Of a stretch of DNA of 64,000 bases, positions 34,601-46,308 are shown piece after piece. The stretch's first letter is position 1. Each line of letters starts with the position of its first letter. The notes beneath the pieces were generated by a model. That model made no database searches. It was not told the origin of the DNA and was given only the letters and a program-made list of their open reading frames with translations. The DNA is from Sphaerulina vaccinii (Eukaryota; Ascomycota; Dothideomycetes; Mycosphaerellales; Mycosphaerellaceae). The stretch covers positions 883,001 to 947,000 of the forward strand of contig JAKUDP010000025.1 of NCBI GenBank assembly GCA_022570795.1, read 5' to 3'. The position numbers and the translations under genes were made by a program.

Positions 34601-37319
34601 CATCCACAGCAAGACTTGCCGGACGCCCACGCCTGTGATCGCCTTTGTCAGTCCCCGAGACCAAACGCTGGTTCCCAACATCTAGCCGGACGCAGGCGTG
34701 TACCTGGGGAGATATATCGCGTTGGCGTAGCATATGGCCTCCACTCTGCTGATCACGTCCAGACATCTGTCCATGCCTTGAGTCTATGGCTTCAAACTCA
34801 TCTCAAGCATGAGCGACTTTCACGACTGGTCCACCGTATGGATAGCAATCCTATCACATACGTGCGCTCATGCGGGCAGTCGTTGTTTAGATCTATGGTC
34901 CCCTTTTACGGACCGAGACGCCCGGCAGCCTGCAGAGCCTTATCTTCAGCGCTTCCCAACACATGCCAACAGCCGCGTCCAACTGCCCAACAAACAACAC
35001 ATGCAGCAGGCAGCAAATGCACTGCTAAGATTCCAGCTACCACTGATGGCCGGCGGGCAATTTGTCAAGCTGACCTTGTTGCTGCATTGCTAAGCCACTC
35101 GCCGTGTTCTCATGATCAAGAGCAGGGCGTTTCAGGTTTACCCTACGACTTTGCGTGAATCCTTTACTTCAACCGGGCATTAGACGCATTGAGGCGTTAG
35201 TACAAGCACGTCAAGGACGCACGACATTGCAAGAGATCTACAGCTTGTACTACTAATGTCAGCAAGCTTAGGATCGTAGCGCCAGGCACGTGCCTACTAT
35301 AGGTTGCGCAATCTTCAGCTACACTCCACAGAACCGTATGAACAGATGGTCTGTGCAGCATCGCCGAACATCAGATGCAAAACTACCAATTTCGTAGAGG
35401 CAAACCGAAGCCTTGATCAGGCGCACGCCAGAGCTGGTTCGCATTTCGCTGGCTCAGCTTCGACAAGAGCCTATCGGCGTCTTTGTCACGTATGAGTCTC
35501 ATGCCCGAACACCTGGTTCCTTCATGGCCACAACATCGCAGTTGTGCTCACATGCGCCCAATGTTAGGGCATGCTCTTCCTTGTGAGCTGCAGGATACAA
35601 TTCGCAGTTCTTGAAGGCCTCCCTCGTGGCGGCGCCCTGGCGCAGGATGATTCTGATCATTCGCCTGGGGCACTCTTGTCAAACCTGTGTCGGAGATTTG
35701 TGATCGTGTCGCGAGACAGTCGAATCGCTACGGTCCTCATAGCGCTAGTCAGCAAAGCAGCAACAGCGCACGGATCTGTTATTGGGCGCGATCAACATGC
35801 CGTCTGAGCTGAAATGAGATACTCCAGCGCCACCAGTATATGCCAAAGGGCAATAAAGATCTGATCTCCTTACACCTGCGTCTAGTCGGCGATCTGACCC
35901 AGCTGTTGAGACCCGCAAGCATGTGACCTTTTGCTATGAGAAGCCTAGTGAGCAGCATGATAGTACAGAAGGTCTTGGACGTCCTGGCAATAGCCTGATC
36001 GCGGAGGCTCAGTCAACAAGGCAGAGACCAGCGACAAGTTGGCGGAAGAGCTTGCAACCACAGCGCAGCTAGCACCCGCGACCATGCCACGCGACTTCAA
36101 GCATACAGTCTGCGAACTCGTCTCACAAGTGGGGAGCAAACAAGTCTTACAGAATGATTCTGGCACCTTCCAAACGTGAAGAGGGTGTACTGCGATCGGA
36201 CCATGACACACACACGAGCATTGACACGATGGTCACACGTACCTGCTTGGTTCTTCTTTTCTCCGCGATGCTAATTTGAAACTTGACTATTGCCAAAAGT
36301 GCAGAGCCATCTCTTCATGGAGCAGTCTTAGTGCGAACTTGCAATTCCAAAAACCTCAACACCATGTCAGCTTTTACAGATACGCAAGTCCAACTCACTA
36401 GCCCATACTTCCAAGCTCAGGGATGAGGTCGGTACATGAGAACAACAAGCTCTTCCAAATCTCCGTGCTCCACGAATCCCACGCCCGTTCCTTCGTCAGG
36501 AATTGCTCCCATATCTCAAGCACAAAAGCCAGGCTCGATCCTCGGGAAGTGGACCATCGTGACGACGCCTTGTACACAACATGACGAGGCAGCAAGCTTG
36601 ATAACAAGTACTTCTCAGCAGCAGCATCGATGAACCCGCCAGCCAACGCGCGCTAGGTATCTAAAGAGAGCTCACGCAGGCCGCCGACATGAATAGTCCA
36701 TCCCGGAAGTACCTCACACTAACAAGCGGAAGTCACCAACACTATCATCTCTGTAACAAGTACACCAGCTCAGGGCGCTCCTCCTCATGACAATATGTCA
36801 TACAACGCACCGATCTGAGACGTTCCCTTCAAGCATGAGTCGGGCCGTTGCGTGAAGAAAGGCGAACACAATCAGGCGACTAGATGGCACAAGAAAAGCA
36901 ATCGAGCGATGACACGGATCCTGCTGATCGGCATGCTTTTCGACATCATGTGTTGCCTTCGACGCAGGGCGCAGCACCCGATGTTGTCCGATGCCAGGAG
37001 TAGGTATCCCGCCTGTCCCCGTCGTGGAAACCGAATGGAACGCTTTTGTCTGTCAGGTTGACCACGGGCACACAGAGATCATCCTGGGCATCTGGGGGCA
37101 TACCCGAGCAATGGAGAAACAGTGATGAGAGCGGACATTTGGAGTGGGAGATTTGTGTCAAGTGTAAGTGGTACTTTTGGTCGCATCAGTGAAAGGAAGC
37201 ACTCTATGCGAACATTTGTAGGACAGATCGCTACATGCATTTCTATAAGCATCATGTACCAACTATCGCATCATGGCGCTATCATCTACATTAAAGCCAC
37301 TGCGAGCAATCTTCTACTC
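31622..37319. other. 5.7-kb gene-free stretch upstream of vib-1
   Basis: Between the vib-1 start and the end of bbc1 I find no supportable gene. The longest frames are 246 codons (32082-32822, minus) and 234 codons (34454-35158, plus). Both lack any domain, signal peptide or consistent splice sites, and neighbouring frames are of similar length. Base composition looks balanced, so there is no sign of AT-rich repeat decay. Long regulatory regions and long leaders are usual upstream of fungal developmental and nutrient regulators, so this may be the vib-1 control region. Confidence 0.5.
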
Positions 37320-40300
37320 CTATTGACTAGTCTCCCACTCCACCCAATCTCTTCCAACAACTCTCCAAACCTTGACCTCGCCACTTCTCAGGTCTCCAAG
37401 TCGGAACTTCTCGCTTCGCACCTTTTGCTTCTCACGTCCCTGCTCCCAAGCTCGAATAGCTCTCCTTGTGCCGTCCCACTCCTCTACAATTGCAACATGC
37501 ATACTGCCATACTCCTGCTTATACTTATGCTTCATCGTGCCATGTGTGCCTTCAAAGCGTGTGTTTCTCAACGTCAGAATGTCGCCAGGCCGGATCTCAT
37601 CGTGCTGTTGAGTTGATGCATTGGCAAGATTGGCATATACGAGAGCACCGTACGCTCTGTTCCCAACAGGTTGAAGAGCTTGCGGGTTCCCTTTGATCAG
37701 TTCGGCGGGTAGTGCAGCAGGTGATGCATTGCCGACTGAAGTATCCTTCTTTGCGTGTCCAAGAGCGTTGACAGTCTCGGCGATGTTGCGCCCAAATCGC
37801 TGCCAGTATGTCTCGAGCTGATCCTGGCGAAGTTTGGGAGGTGGTGGCCGATGTTGCTGCTCGAGCTGAGCATCGACAGGGTTGCTGGCGTCATATCGCA
37901 CTGATATTATTGTCTGACTATAGTCAATGTAAAGAATATAAATCTCTTTCGATACTTCTTTTCGTCCGCCTCGCTTCGATGCTGTGGATTCTTCGGACTC
38001 GGACAAGATGTCAACGCCTTGTCTGTTCTGCAGTGAAGGTGGCAATGGCTGTGGCGCAGTCCACCACGTTGTCGACTCGGCTAGATCCAAATCTCGAGCG
38101 ATGTGACCATTGTCCATTGAGGGCCTCGGCTGTTCTGTCGATCGACGTGCTAATGTGTTCGATCTTTGCACATCGAGTGACTCCCTGGGCGGCGCACGCG
38201 CTGGTGGCGGTGGTTGAGCTGATGGAGGGGCTGGTACTGCACGTGGCGGCGCCTCGAAAGACTTTCGTGGAGGTGTCTTGGAGTACAGTTCATCTCCATC
38301 GTCTGCAGAGCTTTCAGGCTCAGGTTGTCTCGGAGGCGGCACCGGTGGCGCAGCAATGGGAACGGCGACAGGAACAGGTGGAGGTGGCCCACGAGAGCTA
38401 TCGTAGCGGTAAGGATCATAATCATCGTCACCAGGTACTGGTTCCCGAGAGGCTGACGGAGGAATTGGAGGAGGTGCTCTAGGCGCATCCATTGACGCGC
38501 GAGGCTTGGACGCGACTGGAGCTTGTGCGGGTGGGGGAGGAGGCACGGACCTTGGAGCAGTGCCATGCGGTGGGGGCGGTGGTGATCTCAATGTTGAGTC
38601 TTCTACCACGTTGTTCTCATCGAGGCTGGCCTCTCTAACATGTGTTCCAGCCTTCAAAGCATCCTTGTGCTTGGCACTCGATGCGATGTCTGTATCATAG
38701 TCGCCTTCATACTCGCTTTCACGCTCATTTTCGCCAGCTTGCAGATCAGTGGCTGTGGGGAGAGTGGTCTGGGGCGGAGGTGGCGGCGGAGGCCGGGGCG
38801 AAGTCAATGGACTGCCAGGTACTGGAGGTGGCGCTCGACTGGCACGCTTGTCGGATGTTGTAGACTGAGACTCGAGCCCGAAGTAGGATGCGCGTCTGCC
38901 GTCGGGCGATCTGACTGTCTCAGATCCAGGTACCGATGGCGCCCCTCGCACTGACGCATTGCGTATAGGCAGAGGTCCTGGTGTCTCAGCAAGAGGTGTT
39001 TCAGCTAGATTGCGCACTGATGCTTCGTCGTCTGACTCCGAGCCTGGATCAGGTGACAGGGGAGTCGCATGTGGCGGCGGTTGTGGCACTGGTCGTGAGT
39101 CTATCGTTGATGCGCGACTGGCTTGAGCGCTGCCAGGTACTGGAGGTGGTGCACCTCGTTCTTGTGCAGGACGAGACTCTGTGATCATGTCAGCCTAGGC
39201 TCATGTGACTACAAGGGAAGGGAAGGCAGATAGATAATGCTCGTTGGATGCGTGCAACATACCACCTGCAGCCTGCTCCTTTGGCTCATCTGAAGCGCCA
39301 TCTTGAGAAGATCGCAAAACTCCATGGAAATGATGGCCGAGTTGCGGGCACGACAGTTTGCTATCGCGACGACTTAAACGCATCGAGAAAAGACTCTTCC
39401 TTTTCTTCACCTTACCTTTAGGGACGGGTGGCGGAGGCCCACGATCTTCAGTTGTAGATCTTCGTGGTGGAGGCAGCGCCTGATCGTCCTCATCGTCGCC
39501 AGTCGTCGCACTGCGTTCACCGGCAGCATTTTGAGTGATCTCGGATTCCGGACTTTGCACTCTTTGAAGGCCAGGAACAGGAATCATGGGGACCCTCTGC
39601 TGCGGTGGTGGTGATGTAGGCGCAGTGTCTTCGCTCGGTTTCTTCTCCTTTGGTCTTTTGACAGGAGTAGCACCGGGCAGTGGCATTGCGCCGAACATGC
39701 CAGGCATGCCCATGCCTCCACTCATCTTGGCCATGCGCGCCCTGATCTCCATTCGTTTGCGAGTCTCCTCATCCATGGAGTCCTCATCGTCTTCAGCATC
39801 TTCCGTGTTATCATCTTCTTGAGCTGGCTCTGCTTCACGTTTGGGTACAGCTGCAGCGCGTTGTGGTGGAAGAGGAGCGCTGGTCTCATCACTATCCTCC
39901 GGGCCAACTGTGCCTGCATCATCCTCTGTAGTTTCACCTGCAGCAGATTGATCGGCTTCATTCCCGTCACTGACCAGTTCTGAGTCTGGCGCAGCAGGTA
40001 CTGGCGATAGTGGCACAGAAGGCTTCCGTTGTGTGGATGGGACTCGGGGACGCTCCCTTGAGACGTCTAATGACTGTCTTGTAGGCACTGCGTTGCCCTC
40101 GTGCTCTACAGCCTCATCTTCCCCATCTGGGTTTTGCGTATAACCTTGCTCCGAAGACTCTGAGGCCTGCTTCACAGGGACCTTCTTCTCCTTCTTACTA
40201 CCACCGTCCGCTCGTCTTTGTGCTTGCTCCAGCTGTTGCTGCTGTAGAAGTGCAATGCGCTCTTTCAAGGTCTGTGGTTTGGGTGCATCTTCGCCTTCCT

Positions 40301-41111
40301 CTTGCTGCTCTCCAGAACCTTCTGCCACTGCAGAGAAACCCGCCGCTTCCGCAGCAGCTCTGTCCTCTTCCTGCCTGCGCTTAATCTCTGGGTCTTCTTC
40401 GCGGATATAAGGCTTGTGAATCGGCTCATGCTTAATTGTGGGCGGGACGTATGAATTTGCCATTGGGGGAGGTGCTACAAACGGCTTCTTGATGAAAGTG
40501 TTAGCTCCAGATCGCGGGCCACCAGGAACCATTGGCGCAACGGGAGCAGCAGCTGGCTGATTAAACGCAGCAATTCGGTCGCGAAATGCATTGGATTTGG
40601 CTGCGATTGGCGGAGGTGGTTTCTTCGCGCCGCCACTGGCGGGATCTGCTGGCGTAGGCTTGGGGGCAGCAGGAGGCTCGCTGGGAAATACAGGCGACTT
40701 GACACTGCTGGGAGGTGAACGAATTTCCTCCTGCTTGCTCGTAGCTACAGGCTCTTCCACTGGCGGAGGCGGAGGCTTGGATGCAGCAGGTGCAGGAGGT
40801 GTATCTTCCTCATCCTCTGGCTCTGGCTCTACAGCGCGTGTAGCAGCAGCTGGAGGGTCTGGCACTGGCTCCTGCTTTGCCCTGGTTGGCCTTGTAGGAC
40901 GACTGGGCACTGGAGGCTCATACTTCTCCACAAACTCGCGCGGAAAGATACCAGACTGAGTTGCTCCATTGGCGTCGGTGTACCTGCCCTCTAGCCAATT
41001 GTCGTCAATCTCTTCGGTGACATCGATGACCTGCCCGCCTGGAAAGCCCAGATCATCGTCCTCTTTGGCTTCGAAGTCGTACAGCGCCTTGACCTTGAAC
41101 AGGGACGCCAT
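37320..41111 (-). CDS. bbc1: Bbc1/Mti1-like SH3 protein of cortical actin patches
   Basis: Two exons (39416-41111 and 37320-39178) join across a 237-nt intron (GTAAGG/CAG), giving 1184 aa in phase. An N-terminal SH3 domain (about residues 4-65: KVKALYDFEAKEDDDLGF, DNWLEGRY, GIFPREFVE) is followed by a very long Pro/Glu-rich region with many PPPPV runs, plus a coiled-coil segment (LKERIALLQQQQLEQAQR). The conserved C-terminal Bbc1 domain ends the protein (EIYILYIDYSQTIISVRYD, YWQRFGRNIAETVN, RPGDILTLRNTRFEG, HVAIVEEWDGTRRAIRAWEQ). In yeast Bbc1 binds type I myosin and restrains Las17/WASP-driven actin assembly at endocytic sites. A readthrough of the intron would end after a basic segment (KRKSLFSMRLSRRD), so an alternative short isoform is possible. 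Confidence 0.9.
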
Positions 41112-41517
41112 TGTGCGCTCCGTCCCGCGCTATAATGATCGTATGTCGTGTGGAATGTGTATGATGGGTAGGCGGTAGTCGATACTCGTCCTGGTCGGTC
41201 GTTACGCGGCCTGGCAAGGCAGCTGCTGAAACAAGTAAGATGCGCTGTCTGGCTATCCCATCCGTGCTCGTCCGCGTAGAGAGGCGCAGCCCGTTCAGTG
41301 AATTGACTAATTCGCTCCAATCCAATGCTCGCTGATGCTTCACCAGGCCAGGCAAGCAGCACAACAGAATTGTCTTCCCGAGCTGTGAAGTGGCTTGTCG
41401 AACGTGGGTCAAAACATCAGTTATGTCATGGCGGCCCATACCGAGCCTTAATTTGAGTAAGCCGTGCTTTCACTTTCCATCAATCTCACAAGACAACTCA
41501 ATCATCGACATCACAAT
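41112..41517. promoter_or_regulatory. Shared divergent promoter region of bbc1 and rtr1
   Basis: About 400 bp between two head-to-head genes, so both promoters lie here. The leader just before the rtr1 ATG is CAATCTCACAAGACAACTCAATC-like and unstructured. No named site is seen. Confidence 0.45.
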
Positions 41518-42363
41518 ATGGCTTCCAAGATGCCAGTCAAGTCCATCTTGAAGCAGCCAGCCAAGAAGAAGGCGCCAGCTTTGACAGACGAGCAGAAAGA
41601 GAAAGCCGAGACTGACCGCAAGAATCTCAATATCGCCCTCCAGCATGCCTACAGAATCCAAGCGCAAAAGGACATCGAGGCGCGGATATTAGACTCATTG
41701 ACTCTTCTCATCGACTTCCCTGCAGCATCAAAATACACAGCGAAAGAGGCTCTCGCCTTCGTTCAGCTGATCAAACCTTTTCAGCCTTCAGATTATGATA
41801 GTCTGATCGAAGAACGCACAATAGACAACCACTGCGGCTATACATTATGCTCCAATCAGCCGCGTTCCAAGACTATGGGCAAAGCCGCAGAATGGAAACT
41901 CAAGAAAGGTATGGCAGATTGGTGTTCTGACGATTGTGCCAAAAAAGGACTTTACATCAAAGCTCAGTTGAGTGAGGTTCCTGCTTGGGAACGAGCAAGA
42001 GAACAGCAGCCAGAGATTCTACTACATGAGGACGACAGGCCACCGGAAGACGATACTGTAGTGAGACGTGCGAAGAGAGCTGCGAGAGTGGATGAGTGGC
42101 GTGAGAAAGTGGCGAATGATGAAGAACTTGCAGCTGAGCGGGGTGAGAAGACAGGCGGTTTCAGGCCGAAGCAAGTCATGGCCGATGCTGTCGTGGAGAA
42201 GAGAACGATCTCGAAGCCACCGCGAGCACCCGACGCGGATGTTGAGGAGTTTCTGACTGCCGGTACTATCGAAGGCTTTCAGCCGAGGAGAATCGGAAAG
42301 GACATCTTCAAGCCGAAGGTGGAGGACGAGGAGGATGAGGATGATGAAGATGAGTACGACTGA
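41518..42363 (+). CDS. rtr1: RNA polymerase II CTD phosphatase, Rtr1/RPAP2 family
   Basis: An intronless 281-aa protein starting MASKMPVKSILKQPAKKK. An upstream in-frame ATG at 41464 would add 18 residues but lies in the probable leader. The Rtr1 zinc-binding signature is complete: NHCGYTLCSNQPRSK (Cys106 and Cys111) and ADWCSDDCAKKGLYIK (Cys136 and Cys140). A helical start comes before it (NIALQHAYRIQAQKDIEARILDSL). The C-terminus is acidic (EDEEDEDDEDEYD). The family removes phosphate from Ser5 of the CTD of the largest Pol II subunit and shuttles between nucleus and cytoplasm. Confidence 0.92.
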   Translation: MASKMPVKSILKQPAKKKAPALTDEQKEKAETDRKNLNIALQHAYRIQAQKDIEARILDSLTLLIDFPAASKYTAKEALAFVQLIKPFQPSDYDSLIEERTIDNHCGYTLCSNQPRSKTMGKAAEWKLKKGMADWCSDDCAKKGLYIKAQLSEVPAWERAREQQPEILLHEDDRPPEDDTVVRRAKRAARVDEWREKVANDEELAAERGEKTGGFRPKQVMADAVVEKRTISKPPRAPDADVEEFLTAGTIEGFQPRRIGKDIFKPKVEDEEDEDDEDEYD

Positions 42364-42520
42364 ACAAATGGATGGAAATGACAGTATGGATTTTGACACA
42401 AAGTCTCCGGTAACGACAGGAACAACCTCTATATCACCACCAGCTTGGTCTACCATGCACAAGCCACAGCCACAACTCAGTCCATCTCTATCTCCTGGAA
42501 TTTGACTAGACCTGGATGAT

Positions 42521-43006
42521 CTAGCAATTACCAGGATCGGCGCTATTCCACACATTAGCCTCAAGGTTCATCAAAAGTAACAACGAACCAACTTACCGGA
42601 AGCGCCAGCCAGCTACACTCGACTCTCCTCCCTGTCCACATCCAAAGATCTCGTTGTTGAGACGCTCATAGCAATCATCATCGCCGAGATCAAATCCAAC
42701 TTCGGTATTCTGATTCTCGACCTCGAAAACTAAACCCAAGTTGTTGTACTTGCTATGTGGGCACATCATCTTGACCTGACGGGGCTGATAGTACCCAGTA
42801 AACATGCCACTATGAAGCATTAGAAATCGTAACATGTCCTTGTGCTCTCGGCCTTGCTTTGGTACTCACTTCACGCCCTTGCAGGCATCCTCGACGAACT
42901 TGCGGGCTTCCTCAGTGTTTGGCCAGCTATCACCGGAGCGGTAGCATGTGGCGGCTACATGAGAGATGCCGATGGCCAGAACAGTGGCGATGATGCTGGT
43001 TTTCAT
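42521..43006 (-). CDS. Small secreted cysteine-rich protein (effector-like)
   Basis: Three exons that fit exactly: 42870-43006, 42597-42809 and a 22-nt last exon 42521-42542. The introns are 60 and 54 nt (GTGAGT/TAG, GTAAGT/TAG) and the protein is 123 aa. Signal peptide MKTSIIATVLAIGISHVAA; mature form about 104 aa with six Cys (TCYRSGDSW, DACKGV, MMCPHS, DDDCYERL, FGCGQGG, final ADPGNC). The last exon supplies the ending RADPGNC, a common end in fungal secreted proteins of the pattern GW-x-F-R-x-DP-x-x-C. Three disulfides are likely. I recognise no named family. It lies beside a hydrophobin gene on the same strand with the same exon number. Confidence 0.82.
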
Positions 43007-43577
43007 GGTGAATTGAAGTGGCGAGATATGTGATCGGTGAAGTGTCGCTGTTGTGATGGAAACTCTCCTGAAGATGTGATGATCCTCGCCATTGAAGCAG
43101 ACTTCACTCTCTACTTATACTCTCGAGGCATCACGGAGAGCGCAGCTCTGATACTCTCCTTTACCGTAAGGATCTCCAGCTGGCGACTTGTTCTGTGCGT
43201 TCTTCAGCTGCCAAGGGCACAGTGCTACGCGGGAGTCTTGGCCCAGACAGATATCGTGTAACACAAAGCTCAGCTCATACCATTGGGGACGTCAGCGCAA
43301 TGTAAATGCTAGAGACCGGTGTCTGTATACGAGTTCTCTGTGCAGCCTGAACTAAGTTTACACCGAATGATCAAGCCACTTCTGCAGTGCCCATCGACTG
43401 GAGCATCATTGGACAACGTCCACATGGTCCAACACGAGATGGTTTGCTCAACAGCTGGACGATCAGTTCGTGGAAGCCTCATTCGCTGCACATGTCAAGG
43501 CACTTCCCCGACCGAAAGACGGACAGTTTGCAAAATTCAATGGTATTTGAGCTCTCTACATATCCAGCCCCATATAT

Positions 43578-43965
43578 CTACTCAGGTGTACTGCAGATCA
43601 AAGCCAGAGTAGCCTACAACAAACACATCAGCAACATCCACCAACATCCCATGCGAATCAACTTACAATATCTCCAATAGTACAGCACTCAGCACTCGTG
43701 CCAGTCTCGGCGCAGACAGACTTGAAATCGGTCACGTTGGCTGGGCTTCCAGGTGCTATACCAAGTGTCAGCTCATCACCGCCCTCTTCGACGATCGCGG
43801 TCGGGATTTACGATCAACGCAAGTGACATCGGCGATTCCGAGAACGTCTAGCTGGCAGCAGTATGGTGTACCAGAAGAGCAGATATCAGCTGCTGTTTGG
43901 CGGGTTTCCAGTGTTGGGAAGGCAGCTGCCAGAGTGACGGAGGTGAGGAGAGTGAAGAATTGCAT
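43578..43965 (-). CDS. Class II hydrophobin-like small secreted protein
   Basis: Three exons: 43812-43965, 43667-43755 and 43578-43613, with introns of 56 nt (GTAAAT/TAG) and 53 nt (GTAAGT/TAG). The result is 92 aa in exact phase. A signal peptide (MQFFTLLTSVTLAAAF) precedes the eight-Cys hydrophobin order: C, then CC after 6 residues, QLDVLGIADVTC, C after 16 residues, CC after 8 residues, C after 11 residues and a STPE end. The core CCQLDVLGIADVTC is typical of class II. The first loop (6 residues) is shorter than the usual 9-10. Hydrophobins assemble at air-water interfaces and coat aerial hyphae and spores. An upstream in-frame ATG (44013) would bury the signal peptide, so MQFF is chosen. 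Confidence 0.88.
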
Positions 43966-44607
43966 GATTGTTATGGTCTTCGAGTTGTTAATGGAAGAGT
44001 AGATGCAAGACAACTAGGAGGCTCAAGTCTATGCTTATATGTCTTCAGAGCGTCAGGACTATGACTTCACACGACCCCTTGGACGGCGCTGTCGCTGTCA
44101 CTACTGCAACTACATCACAAACACCTGAGCCACAGCATGGTCTCGACTCCAGGTGGCAAAACCTGCCTGTACCGCTCATGACGAGTGAGCGGCACGCATA
44201 TCAATAGATGGAGTTGACTCCTACATCCTAGCAAATGAGCTCGCGTGGAAGGGAAGTAGGCACAGAGCATCGAGAATGTGCCTATAGGGCTGACGCCTAT
44301 AGACAAGCGCGGTTACAGAATCCTTGTAAGCGTGTGCTAGCGTGGTCTTGACAGCTCTAGCGAGCTTGTTGGTGGAGTTCTCAAGACCCTTGCTACGTTA
44401 TCCAAGTCCATTTGGTAGAATGTCGAAGCGAGGTTGATATGACGCTCGTGGTCGTGGCTGTGATGTATGTGCTGTGCTTGCCACGGGAATAATCAAGTCG
44501 GCTGTTTTCAGAATCTGGTCTTTTTCATTTTGGAATAAAGCTAAGATTCTACAGAAGACGCCGGCAGACATCTCGCCATAGCATTCGATATGGTCTGCGG
44601 AGAAGCA

Positions 44608-45577
44608 TCAACATCGGCCAAGCCTCTGCTGTAATAGGCCCGTGGTCAACGACCATAGAGCCTCCGAAAGTGCTTGGTCCTGCGCCTGCGAAGAAGGCGA
44701 TGTTACTTTGCAATCTGGAATGATGTAACTGCCATCAATCTTGTCTTCTCCCACCTTCAGACTCGTTGCTGCAAACAGCACTGGTCGACAGCCCTCGTCA
44801 ATTAGGTCCTTGAAGAATGGTCGCGTTACGGCAACACCAATCTTTCCAAGAGTCCCATACGCCTCGACAGCCTGCTCCTGCTGGTCTGTAGAAAGAGCTC
44901 CAGGATGCGTTGCATTGATCCATGGTGCCGACGTCGGCTTCAGCCCAAGCTCGCTGCGTTCTTTGCGACGAGCTAGTGCACGAACAAGTAGAATCCGTGC
45001 TAGCTTGGACCGACTGTAGAGCCTTGCCGGACCGATATCTTGATTGAGCTCAGTGAGATCTTTGAAGTGCGTGTCTAAAGAAGCACCTCGGTGGAGGTCG
45101 GAGGACTGAAGGACAAGTTTGGAATCGTGGGTCTGTACCAGCAAAGGCAGCTATACCATAGCCATGTGGAACTGGGCAATGGCATTGACTTGCATGTGGG
45201 TGTCAATGCCGTCCTTGGATTCTGCGTACTTCCCAATTCCTACGCCAGTATTGAGCACGAGGGCATCGAGCCTGTTGAGGTCTTGTCGCAGGCGAGTGGC
45301 AACTTCGCCCGTCTGATGGAGGTCCTCTAGATCGCGCTATGGTGTGCACTTTGCTGACATCGCCATAGGGTCCCAGAGCCTTCTCAGCTTCTTCGAGATG
45401 CTCTTCTTTCTTACCGAGGATATATAAGGCAGCTGGGTTATGCTGAAGGATGTGAGCGCATATACCAAATCCCATGCCGGCGGATCCATCTGTCACAACG
45501 AACACCTTCCCAGAGAGGTCGGGAATCGCAGCGTTTGCTTCGAAAGCGTTGCCAGTAAGGGGATGGCATGATGTCAC
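44608..45577 (-). pseudogene. Broken short-chain dehydrogenase/reductase gene
   Basis: The reading frame of an SDR can be followed over about 320 codons but is interrupted twice. The 5' part (45577 to about 45340) reads LSGKVFVVTDGSAGMGFGICAHIL, the Rossmann cofactor motif with Asp where Gly is usual. Near 45331-45338 the frame shifts; after it the protein continues DLEDLHQTGEVATRLRQDL and LDALVLNTGVGIGKYAESKDG in the other frame. At 45151-45153 a TAG stop follows HMAMV. The rest then continues without break: LPLLVQTHDSKLVLQSS, the catalytic YSRSKLARILL (Tyr-x3-Lys) and a C-terminal part to the stop at 44608. No GT-AG intron of usable size explains either break. Sequencing error could explain one break but hardly both. 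Confidence 0.82.
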
Positions 45578-46308
45578 TTTTCCGCTGCTTTTTCTTCCTG
45601 GTTATGCTCTTCTCAAGTTTGGGAAAGAACCATACCCGAGTCTAGACTGTACTTAGTATCGACAGACAAATGCCACTCACAATGTTAACGCCATGATCGC
45701 CATGATGATGGACTTGAGTCGATGCATCCGCATTGCTAGGCGAAGCAGCTTCGCTTGTTGAAAGGAGCCTCCAGCAGCGGCATGATCACCATTTCTGCGA
45801 AGCTGATGGCCCGACGAGATGTTCGGACTGATTGAGCCTGCCGTGTCTGTACGTGATATGTGAGATGTTGGAGAGGTGAAGATCCATGTGGATGAAAACC
45901 GAGTTTGTTCCTGCTTCAGCCATCGGAGCCCGCGGCCGCCGTCGTTGGCGTCATCCATGTCCAGCCACGTCGACCACCTTTCACCACCACCACGCATGTT
46001 TGAAGTGATATACATATATGCCTCGCAACCATGACTCCGAACGATAATGCTGTGAGGTGGCCTTTATCATGCTTCTCGCCTCTCTCTGCATTTGATGCCT
46101 TGCACTTTTATTTCATTGAAGTCGGGAGAATCTGTTCCGTGTCACATCCTGGCCAACAACTCTGGAAGCAACCCGATTCGTGGCTACAATCACGTCCTCA
46201 ACGAGGTCTAAACGATAGCCGAACGCGTCGGTATGCCGTGTACTCCTTTCGCACAGTCCGACATACTTTCCAGACCGACCCTCACCACGCCTCAAGCTCA
46301 AGGCCACC
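45578..46308. other. Upstream region of the P450 and the SDR pseudogene
   Basis: About 730 bp between head-to-head genes. It has short frames only (112 codons at most, 45677-46015 minus) with no motif. Presumably it is the P450 promoter. Confidence 0.4.

Noticed and set aside
34454..35158. 234-codon plus-strand open frame
   Set aside because: No recognisable motif, amino-acid pattern looks random and it lies in a gene-free stretch.
45151..45177. A tiny intron (GTATAG...CAG) to remove the TAG in the SDR
   Set aside because: It would be only about 24 nt, far below any usable intron size, and the frameshift upstream would remain.
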